A stretch of DNA of 33,474 nt from an uncultured Pseudoflavonifractor sp. GTDB lineage: Bacteria; Bacillota; Clostridia; Oscillospirales; Oscillospiraceae. The translations under genes and the position numbers were made by a program. Where the stretch lies: positions 1-33,474 of the forward strand of contig CAJFTA010000019.1 of assembly GCA_904419835.1 (NCBI GenBank), read 5' to 3'. Below, one piece after another: positions 8,671-14,723 of the stretch. The notes under the pieces are model-generated. The model had not been told where the DNA came from. It searched no databases and saw only the letters and a list, made by a program, of their open reading frames with translations. The stretch's first letter is position 1, and every line of letters begins with the position of its first letter.

Positions 8671-8699
8671 TTTACAAACCAATGGATTCGTGATATCCT
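8671..8699 (+). promoter_or_regulatory. Candidate sigma-A promoter of rimO-pgsA
   Basis: TTTACA (8671-8676), a 17-base spacer and TATCCT (8694-8699) lie about 35 bases before the rimO start. The -10 has two mismatches to consensus. Confidence 0.45.
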
Positions 8700-8732
8700 G
8701 TACTTCACGTTCAGATGAAGGAGTTACACGCT

Positions 8733-10064
8733 GTGAATCAGTATAAAATTGCGTTTGTTTCCCTTGGCTGCGCCAAGAATCTGGTGAATACCGAGCAGAT
8801 GATGGCCCTGTGCCGGGACGCGGGCTATGAGGTGGTGTCCAACCCGGAGGGGGCCGACGTGGCCGTCCTCAACACCTGCGGCTTTATTGACTCGGCCAAG
8901 AGCGAGGCCATTGACAATATTCTGGAGCTGGCCGGGCTGAAGAGCAGGGGCGCCCTGGGCAAGCTGCTGGTGACAGGCTGCCTGTCCCAGCGGTACAGGG
9001 ACGAGCTGATGGAGGAGATGCCCGAGGTGGACGGCGTGCTGGGCACCGGCAGCTACACCGACATCGTCCCCGCCGTGGAGTCCGTTATGGAGGGGGACCA
9101 GCCCACCTTCTTCGGCGACATCGACCACACCGTGGAGGACGGCGCCCGGATGGTGTCCACCCCCGCCTACACCGCCTACCTGAAGATTGCAGAGGGCTGC
9201 GACAACCGCTGCTCCTACTGCATCATCCCCTACCTCCGGGGCCGCTACCGCAGCCGGACCATGGAGTCCCTGCTCGCCGAGGCAAAGGAGCTGGCCGGCC
9301 GGGGCGTAAAGGAGATCATTGTCATCGCCCAGGACATCACCCGCTACGGCACCGACCTCTATAAGAAGCGGATGCTGGGCGAGCTGCTCAAAGAGCTGTG
9401 CAAGCTGCCCTTCCACTGGGTGCGGCTGCACTACCTGTACCCCGACGAGCTGGACGACGACCTCATCGAGGTCATCGCCAGCGAGCCCAAGATCCTCAAG
9501 TATATCGACATCCCCCTCCAGCATATCAACGACAAGCTGCTCCGCGCCATGAACCGCCGGGGCACCAAGGCGGAGATCCTCTCCCTGCTGGACAAGCTGC
9601 GGGCGCGGATTCCCGGCCTGGTGCTGCGCACCTCCCTCATCGCCGGCCTGCCCGGCGAGGGCGAGGCGGAGTTCGAGGAGCTGTGTGACTTCCTGCGCCA
9701 GGTCCGCATCGAGCGGGCGGGTATCTTCCAGTTCTCCCCCGAGGAGGGCACCCCCGCCGCCGTCATGCCCGACCAGGTGGACCCTGACACCGCTGCCCGC
9801 CGGGTGGAGCTGCTGGTGGACATCCAGTCCCGGGTGATGGACGCCTTCAACGAGAGCCGCCTGGGCGAGACCCTGGAGGTGCTCTGCGAGGGCTTTGACC
9901 CCGACATGGGCTGCTATGCCGGCCGTTCCTACGCCGATTCTCCCGACGTGGACGGCAAGGTGTTCTTCACCGCCGCCGGGCTGGTGCCCGCCGGTACCTT
10001 TGTCAACGTGCGCATCACCGGTACCGAGGACGGCGACCTGATGGGCGAGATCGAGGAGGCGTAA
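8733..10064 (+). CDS. rimO: Ribosomal protein S12 methylthiotransferase
   Basis: RimO is a radical-SAM enzyme that adds a methylthio group to a conserved aspartate of ribosomal protein S12. The 443-residue protein has the N-terminal methylthiotransferase domain with three cluster cysteines (SLGCAKN Cys13, LNTCGF, VTGCLSQ). The radical-SAM motif CDNRCSYC gives Cys156/160/163, and a C-terminal TRAM domain ends in FVNVRITGTEDGDLMGEI. The IIPYLRGRYRSR segment favours RimO over MiaB. I choose GTG 8733 rather than the in-frame ATG 8715 because AAGGAG at 8718-8723 sits 9 bases before the GTG, inside the longer reading frame. pgsA follows after 3 bases. Confidence 0.95.
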   Translation: MNQYKIAFVSLGCAKNLVNTEQMMALCRDAGYEVVSNPEGADVAVLNTCGFIDSAKSEAIDNILELAGLKSRGALGKLLVTGCLSQRYRDELMEEMPEVDGVLGTGSYTDIVPAVESVMEGDQPTFFGDIDHTVEDGARMVSTPAYTAYLKIAEGCDNRCSYCIIPYLRGRYRSRTMESLLAEAKELAGRGVKEIIVIAQDITRYGTDLYKKRMLGELLKELCKLPFHWVRLHYLYPDELDDDLIEVIASEPKILKYIDIPLQHINDKLLRAMNRRGTKAEILSLLDKLRARIPGLVLRTSLIAGLPGEGEAEFEELCDFLRQVRIERAGIFQFSPEEGTPAAVMPDQVDPDTAARRVELLVDIQSRVMDAFNESRLGETLEVLCEGFDPDMGCYAGRSYADSPDVDGKVFFTAAGLVPAGTFVNVRITGTEDGDLMGEIEEA

Positions 10065-10067
10065 GGG

Positions 10068-10595
10068 ATGAATACGGCCAACAAGCTCACCCTCAGCCGG
10101 GTGATCATGATCCCGCTGTTCCTGGTGGTGCTCTATCTGGGCTTCCCCTTCAGCCAGTATGTGGCCCTGGCCATCTTTATCCTGGCCAGCGTCACCGACT
10201 TTGTGGACGGGTACATCGCCCGCCACTATAATCAGGTCACTGACTTCGGCAAGTTTATGGACCCCCTGGCCGACAAGCTGCTGGTCATGGCGGCCATGCT
10301 GTGGTTCGTGGAGACCGGCCGCTTCCCCGCCTGGGCCCTGCTGATTGTCATCGCCCGGGAGTTCGCCGTCACCGCCCTGCGGCTCATCGCCGTGGAGCGG
10401 GGCAGGGTGATCGCCGCCGCCTGGTCCGGCAAGATTAAGACCGCCTCCACCATGGTGGGCATCTGCGTCATGTTTCTGTTCCCCCACCCGGTGGTGGACA
10501 CGGTGGTCATGGCCGTCATCGTCCTCACCACCCTCTACTCCGGCGCGGAGTACTTTATCAAAAACCGGGACGTTATGGACTGGAAGAACATGTGA
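10068..10595 (+). CDS. pgsA: CDP-diacylglycerol--glycerol-3-phosphate 3-phosphatidyltransferase
   Basis: The 175-residue integral membrane enzyme makes phosphatidylglycerol phosphate from CDP-diacylglycerol and glycerol-3-phosphate, the committed step to phosphatidylglycerol. The CDP-alcohol phosphotransferase motif is intact in DFVDGYIARHYNQ followed by TDFGKFMDPLADK, giving the four metal-binding aspartates. The N-terminus MNTANKLTLSRVIMIPLF is typical of PgsA. About five to six hydrophobic helices are visible. It is co-transcribed with rimO and ended by a strong terminator immediately after its stop. Confidence 0.95.
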   Translation: MNTANKLTLSRVIMIPLFLVVLYLGFPFSQYVALAIFILASVTDFVDGYIARHYNQVTDFGKFMDPLADKLLVMAAMLWFVETGRFPAWALLIVIAREFAVTALRLIAVERGRVIAAAWSGKIKTASTMVGICVMFLFPHPVVDTVVMAVIVLTTLYSGAEYFIKNRDVMDWKNM

Positions 10596-10643
10596 CATAT
10601 GAAAACTCCGGCCGCTCTGATGAGCGGCCGGAGTTTTCATATG
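10596..10643. terminator. Bidirectional terminator between pgsA and the zinc-ribbon gene
   Basis: A perfect 21-bp inverted repeat (10596-10616 with 10623-10643) with a 6-base loop begins one base after the pgsA stop. The outer stem pairs GAAAAC with GTTTTC, giving a T-run in either direction. This suits two convergent genes. Confidence 0.9.
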
Positions 10644-10648
10644 GCAGA

Positions 10649-11137
10649 TTAAAGGGAGTTCACAATGGCGGAGAGGACCAGGCTGATCAGCCACCACAGA
10701 GCAAAGGCGGTGAGGATGGCGCCCACCGTGGACCAGAAGGTGAGGGGGCGCACGCGGCGGATGGTCTGGTTGTCCGCCACAGGCGCGGCGTGGAAGATGG
10801 CTTCCGGGCTTCTGGTGTCGCTGTCCCGCACCACCTTGACCAGCCCGCAGCCGGAGAAGGAGTTCCTGGCGGCCTCGTAGGCCTTGGCGGCGGGCACGCC
10901 CTTGAGAAGGACGGCGGGGAGATTGGCCGCGCACTGCTCCGCCTCGGCCTGAGACATGTGGAAATCCCGGCAGAGGTTCTGGAGCACCATCTTCTCTCCC
11001 GGCTGGGCGTCCAGCAGCACCAGGGAGCAGGCGGGGGCGTCGTCGGGCAGCTGGGACAGGGGATAGCCGCAGTGGACACAGGCGGAGGAGAGGTCGGAGA
11101 TCTCCCTGCCGCACTCAGGGCAGCGGATCAATGCCAT
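10649..11137 (-). CDS. Zinc-ribbon protein with C-terminal membrane anchor
   Basis: The 162-residue protein starts with a zinc ribbon, RCPECGREIS and ACVHCGYPLSQ, whose four cysteines form two CxxC knuckles (about residues 6-32). The middle part is soluble with no recognised domain: it includes AEAEQCAANLPAVLLKGVPAAKAYEAARN, split here only for description. A hydrophobic segment (about 133-158) anchors the C-terminus. The ATG at 11137 is preferred over GTG 11146 because an AAGAAG stretch lies 7-12 bases before it. It has its own promoter. Topology suggests a cytoplasmic domain tethered to the membrane; function unknown. Confidence 0.75.
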   Translation of the reverse strand: MALIRCPECGREISDLSSACVHCGYPLSQLPDDAPACSLVLLDAQPGEKMVLQNLCRDFHMSQAEAEQCAANLPAVLLKGVPAAKAYEAARNSFSGCGLVKVVRDSDTRSPEAIFHAAPVADNQTIRRVRPLTFWSTVGAILTAFALWWLISLVLSAIVNSL

Positions 11138-11241
11138 ATCACACACTTCTTTCTCAAAACAGTTGCAATGGAAACGGGCCGATTCTTTTATCGTCTGACT
11201 TCCCGGACGACAGAGCGGCGGGCGGCCCTTTCTCTGGCTTC

Positions 11242-11270
11242 AGTATACCATAAAGAGGGGGAGGCTTCAA
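11242..11270 (-). promoter_or_regulatory. Sigma-A promoter of the zinc-ribbon gene
   Basis: On the minus strand, TTGAAG (11265-11270), 17 bases and TATACT (11242-11247) form a near-consensus promoter about 100 bases before the gene. Confidence 0.65.
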
Positions 11271-11301
11271 GTGCCGCAGGCTGGAAATCTGCCAGCTGCC
11301 A

Positions 11302-11310
11302 TGCTATACT
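11302..11310 (+). promoter_or_regulatory. Extended -10 promoter before the permease pseudogene
   Basis: TGCTATACT gives an extended -10 (TATACT at 11305-11310), about 54 bases before the pseudogene start. No purine riboswitch was recognised between them. Confidence 0.4.
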
Positions 11311-11363
11311 AATGCTTGTTGGAAGAAAAGACCATTATCCATCAGCAGGGAGGAGCAGGGGAG

Positions 11364-11602
11364 ATGCAGACACAGGGAGGCCTTTTGGAGCGGATATTTC
11401 ATCTCCGGGAGCAGAACACCACAGTACGGACTGAGGTTATGGCGGGCATTACCACATTTGTGACCATGGCCTATATTCTGCTCTGGGCGTTATCTCCTAT
11501 GTGGTGATCCACGCCGCCTCCGGCCGGAAGAGCCGCCGGGAGGTCAGCCCCGCCATGTATGTGCTGGCCGCCCTCTTTGTGCTCAAATACGTTCTGATCT
11601 GA
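11364..11602 (+). pseudogene. NCS2-family purine permease remnant with large internal deletion
   Basis: The first ~39 codons read MQTQGGLLERIFHL then NTTVRTEVMAGITTFVTMAYIL, the N-terminus of AzgA-type adenine/guanine/hypoxanthine permeases. At about 11481-11487 the reading jumps to the other end of such a protein: in a different frame, GVISYVVIHAASGRKSRRE then MYVLAALFVLKY and a stop at 11600-11602. Family members are usually 430-480 residues, so roughly 390 codons are missing and the join is out of frame. An RBS-like GGAGG and a promoter remain upstream. The product cannot be a working transporter. The deletion is read from the sequence; the family assignment is from motif knowledge. Confidence 0.82.
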
Positions 11603-11617
11603 GGGAGAATGCCGCCC

Positions 11618-11646
11618 TTGACACCGGACAGGCCCCGTGATAATAT
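11618..11646 (+). promoter_or_regulatory. Sigma-A promoter of the cys T-box operon
   Basis: A consensus -35 TTGACA (11618-11623), a 17-base spacer and TAATAT (11641-11646) lie just upstream of the T-box leader. Transcription should start near 11653. Confidence 0.8.
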
Positions 11647-11652
11647 ACTATA

Positions 11653-11884
11653 ACAATAGAATATCGCGAGGAACGGAAAGAGTAGCGCAGGCCTTACCGG
11701 CCAGAGAGGGACCGTCACCGGCTGAGAGCGGTCCCGCGGGAACCCCGCGCGAAGTGCGTCCGGGAGCGAGAGGGATGCAGACGCCCTCCGGCTGGCCCCG
11801 TCATCGGCCTTTGAGTGAGAAACGAGAGTGGAACCGCGGTTTTGAATCGCCTCTTGTGCCCCTTCGGGCACAGGAGGCGTTTTC
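11653..11884 (+). promoter_or_regulatory. T-box riboswitch, probably cysteine-specific
   Basis: The leader has T-box landmarks in order. A Stem I specifier loop has AGTA at 11681 on one side and GAA at 11751 on the other, closed by GCGC/GCGC. An AG-rich bulge (AGAGAGGGA near 11703) follows, then the T-box sequence AGAGTGGAACCGCGG at 11825-11839. The UGGA that would pair with the tRNA acceptor end has A opposite the discriminator, which fits tRNA-Cys (discriminator U). TGC at 11755-11757 is the likely Cys specifier, though its register after GAA is one base off the usual. Uncharged tRNA-Cys should favour antitermination and expression of cysE-cysS. Confidence 0.88.
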
Positions 11885-11890
11885 TTTTAT
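11848..11890 (+). terminator. T-box attenuator terminator
   Basis: A 14-bp stem (11848-11861 with 11866-11879, one G-U pair) closed by CTTC is followed by TTTTCTTTT. It is the OFF structure of the T-box and lies about 45 bases before cysE. Confidence 0.9.
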
Positions 11891-11926
11891 CTCCCGCCGG
11901 ACAGGCGGATGGACAGGAGGTATTCC

Positions 11927-12577
11927 ATGACCAGACTCGGCGAGACCCTGCGGGCCTATCAGGCCCGTGACCCGGCGGCCCGCAGCCGCCTGGAGATATT
12001 TCTGCTCTACCCCGGCGTCCACGCCGTCATCTACCACCGCATCGCCCACTGGCTCTACCGGCACAGGCTCTTCTTCCTGGCCCGGTGCGTGTCCCAGTGG
12101 AGCCGGTGCTGGACCGGCATCGAGATCCACCCGGGCGCCAAGATCGGCCGCAGGCTGGTCATCGACCACGGCATGGGCATCGTCATCGGCGAGACCGCCG
12201 AGATTGGGGACGACTGCCTCATCTACCACGGCGTCACCCTGGGCGGCACCGGCAAGGACCACGGCAAGCGCCACCCCACCCTGGGCAACAACGTGATGGT
12301 GTCCGCCGGAGCCAAGGTGCTGGGGCCCTTCAAGGTGGGGGACAACTCCCGCATCGCGGCCAACGCCGTGGTGCTCACCGAGATCCCGCCCGACGCCACC
12401 GCCGTGGGCGTGCCCGCCCGGGTGGTGCGCATCGCCGGCGAGCGGGTGGACTACGCCTCCCGGGTGGATCAGATCCACGTCACCGACCCGGTGCACAAGG
12501 AGCTGCAGGCCCTGTCCTCCCGGCTGGAGTGGCTGGAGCAGTTCATTGACCAGCAGGCCAAAAACGGAAATCTTTAA
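11927..12577 (+). CDS. cysE: Serine O-acetyltransferase
   Basis: CysE transfers acetyl from acetyl-CoA to serine, giving O-acetylserine for cysteine synthesis. The 216-residue protein is the short Gram-positive form. A helical N-terminus contains YPGVHAVIYHRIAHWLY, followed by left-handed beta-helix hexapeptide repeats (about 65-170) with the catalytic DHGMGIVIGETAEIG and the family's GVTLGGTGKDHGKRHPTLG. The ATG at 11927 follows AGGAGG by six bases; an ATG 18 bases upstream lacks a site. It is first in a T-box-controlled operon with cysS, so both cysteine supply and tRNA charging respond to tRNA-Cys charging. Confidence 0.96.
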   Translation: MTRLGETLRAYQARDPAARSRLEIFLLYPGVHAVIYHRIAHWLYRHRLFFLARCVSQWSRCWTGIEIHPGAKIGRRLVIDHGMGIVIGETAEIGDDCLIYHGVTLGGTGKDHGKRHPTLGNNVMVSAGAKVLGPFKVGDNSRIAANAVVLTEIPPDATAVGVPARVVRIAGERVDYASRVDQIHVTDPVHKELQALSSRLEWLEQFIDQQAKNGNL

Positions 12578-12596
12578 AACAAGGAGATTTTAAAAT

Positions 12597-14006
12597 ATGA
12601 AGCTCTACAATTCCCTGTCCCACACCAAGGAGGAGTTTGTCCCCCATGAGCCCGGCAAGGTGTCCATGTACACCTGCGGCCCCACGGTGTACCACTTCGC
12701 CCACATCGGCAATCTGCGCTCCTATATCATGGAGGACGTGCTGGAGAAGTTCCTCCGGTACGACGGGTACGACGTCACCCGGGTCATGAACATCACCGAC
12801 GTGGGCCACCTGGCCTCCGACGCCGACACCGGCGAGGACAAGATGGTCAAGGGCGCCCAGCGGGAGCACAAGACCGTCATGGAGATCGCCAAGTTCTACA
12901 CCGACGCCTTCTTCTCCGACTGCAAAAAACTGAACATCAAGTACCCCGACGTGGTCCAGCCCGCCACCGGCATGATCGACGACTATATCAAGGTCATCTC
13001 CAGCCTGCTGGACAAGGGCTACGCCTACCCCGCCGGCGGCAACATCTACTTCGACACCTCCAAGCTCAAGCAGTACTACGTCTTCAACGACCACGACGAG
13101 GAGAACCTGGCCGTGGGCGTCCGGGACAGCGTGGAGGAGGACCAGAACAAGCGCAACAAGGCCGACTTTGTCCTGTGGTTCACCAAGAGCAAGTTTGAGG
13201 ACCAGGCTCTCAAGTGGGACTCCCCCTGGGGCGTGGGCTACCCCGGCTGGCACATCGAGTGCTCCTGCATCTCCATGAAGTACCTGGGTGAGTACCTGGA
13301 CATCCACTGCGGCGGCATTGACAACGCCTTCCCCCACCACACCAACGAGATCGCCCAGTCCGAGGCCTACCTGGGCCACCCCTGGTGCAGGTACTGGATG
13401 CACGTCCACCACCTGAACACCAGCAACGGCAAGATGAGCAAGTCCAAGGGCGAGTTCCTCACCGTGTCCCTGCTGGAGGAGAAGGGCTACGATCCCCTGG
13501 TCTACCGCCTGTTCTGCCTCCAGTCCCACTACCGCAAGGGCCTGGTGTTCTCCTGGGAGAACCTGGACAACGCCCGGGCCGCCTACGACAAGCTGGTGAG
13601 CCGCGTGGCCGCCCTGAGCGGGGACGGGGACGTGGACCAGGCCGCCGTGGCCGCCGCCAGGGCCGCCTTCATCGAGGCCGTGGGCAACGACCTGAACACC
13701 TCTCTGGGCGTCACCGCCGTGTACGACGCCCTCAAGGCCGATGTCAGCGACGCCACCAAGCGGGCCATCATCGCCGATTTCGACCAGGTGCTGGGGCTGG
13801 ACCTGCTGGGCCGGGCCGCCGCCCTGAAGGAGAAGGAGACCGCCCCCGTGGAGGGCGCCGAGGAGATCGAGGCCCTCATCGCCCAGCGCTCCCAGGCCAA
13901 GAAGGAGAAGAACTGGGCCCAGGCCGACGCCATCCGTGACCAACTCAAGGCCATGGGCGTGGAGATCAAGGACACTCCCAACGGCGTGGAGTGGAAGCGG
14001 ATCTAA
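12597..14006 (+). CDS. cysS: Cysteine--tRNA ligase
   Basis: The 469-residue class Ia synthetase charges tRNA-Cys. Zinc ligand Cys27 lies in YTCGPTVY, and the HIGH-type motif appears as HIGN at 36-39. The other zinc ligands lie in WHIECSC and FPHHTNE. The second signature is KMSKS at 279-283. The C-terminal part is the helical anticodon-binding domain, including KNWAQADAIRDQL. AAGGAG precedes the ATG. It follows cysE by 19 bases in the same T-box operon. Length and motifs are complete. Confidence 0.97.
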   Translation: MKLYNSLSHTKEEFVPHEPGKVSMYTCGPTVYHFAHIGNLRSYIMEDVLEKFLRYDGYDVTRVMNITDVGHLASDADTGEDKMVKGAQREHKTVMEIAKFYTDAFFSDCKKLNIKYPDVVQPATGMIDDYIKVISSLLDKGYAYPAGGNIYFDTSKLKQYYVFNDHDEENLAVGVRDSVEEDQNKRNKADFVLWFTKSKFEDQALKWDSPWGVGYPGWHIECSCISMKYLGEYLDIHCGGIDNAFPHHTNEIAQSEAYLGHPWCRYWMHVHHLNTSNGKMSKSKGEFLTVSLLEEKGYDPLVYRLFCLQSHYRKGLVFSWENLDNARAAYDKLVSRVAALSGDGDVDQAAVAAARAAFIEAVGNDLNTSLGVTAVYDALKADVSDATKRAIIADFDQVLGLDLLGRAAALKEKETAPVEGAEEIEALIAQRSQAKKEKNWAQADAIRDQLKAMGVEIKDTPNGVEWKRI

Positions 14007-14028
14007 AACGAAACAGAGCAGCTTTGCC

Positions 14029-14061
14029 CCCTGGACTGTGCACGCAGTCCCGGGGGCTTCT
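14029..14061 (+). terminator. Weak terminator-like hairpin after cysS
   Basis: GCCCCCTGGACTG pairs with CAGTCCCGGGGGC across a short TGCACG-like loop with one mismatch, shortly after the cysS stop. Only TTCT follows, so termination may be partial. Confidence 0.5.
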
Positions 14062-14170
14062 GTATGCCTGCCGTTGACATAAAAGATCCGGCGGCAGATG
14101 GTTTTGCCATGCAGTTGCGCAGCAGAAAAGGAAATAGGGCTGAGGATAGATTTTTTTGTGCAAAATGCGG

Positions 14171-14230
14171 TTGACAGAATTGGGCTGTGCGCGTATGATA
14201 TGATAACGTAATTAAATAATAACAACGTTA
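14171..14230 (+). promoter_or_regulatory. Promoter and putative MarR operator of the ABC exporter operon
   Basis: TTGACA (14171-14176), 17 bases and TATGAT (14194-14199) form a near-perfect sigma-A promoter. Just downstream lies an inverted repeat, TAACGT (14204-14209) and ACGTTA (14225-14230), with arm centres 21 bases apart in AT-rich DNA. That position, over the transcription start, suits repression by the MarR protein encoded next. The operator assignment is inference. Confidence 0.7.
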
Positions 14231-14258
14231 ACAGTTAGCAAGGAAAGCTGGTGAAAAA

Positions 14259-14723
14259 TTGGAACACAGAGAGACGGAGCGGGCCCTGTTCCGGGCGCTG
14301 CACCGGTTCGGAAAGGCAAACACCGGGCAGATTGTTGAGATGGAGGGCCTGACCCAGGGGGAGTTCTTCGGGCTGTCCATGCTGCGGGAGCACCTGAAGA
14401 CCCACCCCGAGGGGATGCACGTCCGGGAGCTGGCCCAGCGCGCCCGGGTCTCGCCGCCGGGGGCGTCCCGGATGCTGCGGACCATGGAGGAGAAGGGCCT
14501 GATTGAACGGCGGGTTGACCGGAACGACCGGCGCAACACCTACATCACCCTCACCGAAGGGGGAGAGGCGGCCTGGCGGAGGACCACGGAGCGGCTCTCC
14601 ACATTTCTGGACCGGGTTGTGGATAGAATGGGCCTGGAGAACGTCCAGACCATGATCGACCTGTGGAACCGGTTCTCCGACATTCTGGAGGACGAACGAG
14701 CAAAGGAGACAGAGCAGTGCTGA
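14259..14723 (+). CDS. MarR-family transcriptional regulator
   Basis: This 154-residue winged-helix protein has the MarR plan: dimerisation helices at both ends and a central DNA-binding part, including HVRELAQRARVSPPGASRMLRTMEEKGLIER and then the wing DRNDRRNTYITLT, which together match the family closely. No ATG is available; the TTG at 14259 is the only plausible start that keeps the first helix, with AAGGAA about 14 bases upstream. It overlaps the first ABC gene by 7 bases, so it probably represses its own operon, with inducers being substrates of the exporter. Ligand unknown. Confidence 0.88.
   Translation: MEHRETERALFRALHRFGKANTGQIVEMEGLTQGEFFGLSMLREHLKTHPEGMHVRELAQRARVSPPGASRMLRTMEEKGLIERRVDRNDRRNTYITLTEGGEAAWRRTTERLSTFLDRVVDRMGLENVQTMIDLWNRFSDILEDERAKETEQC

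Noticed and set aside
8724..11114. A 796-codon open frame on the minus strand opposite rimO and pgsA
   Set aside because: It has the Gly/His/Val-rich composition of a shadow frame in GC-rich DNA and lies opposite firmly identified genes.
11138..11363. A purine riboswitch before the permease remnant
   Set aside because: No conserved aptamer core could be found; only a promoter and ribosome site are visible.
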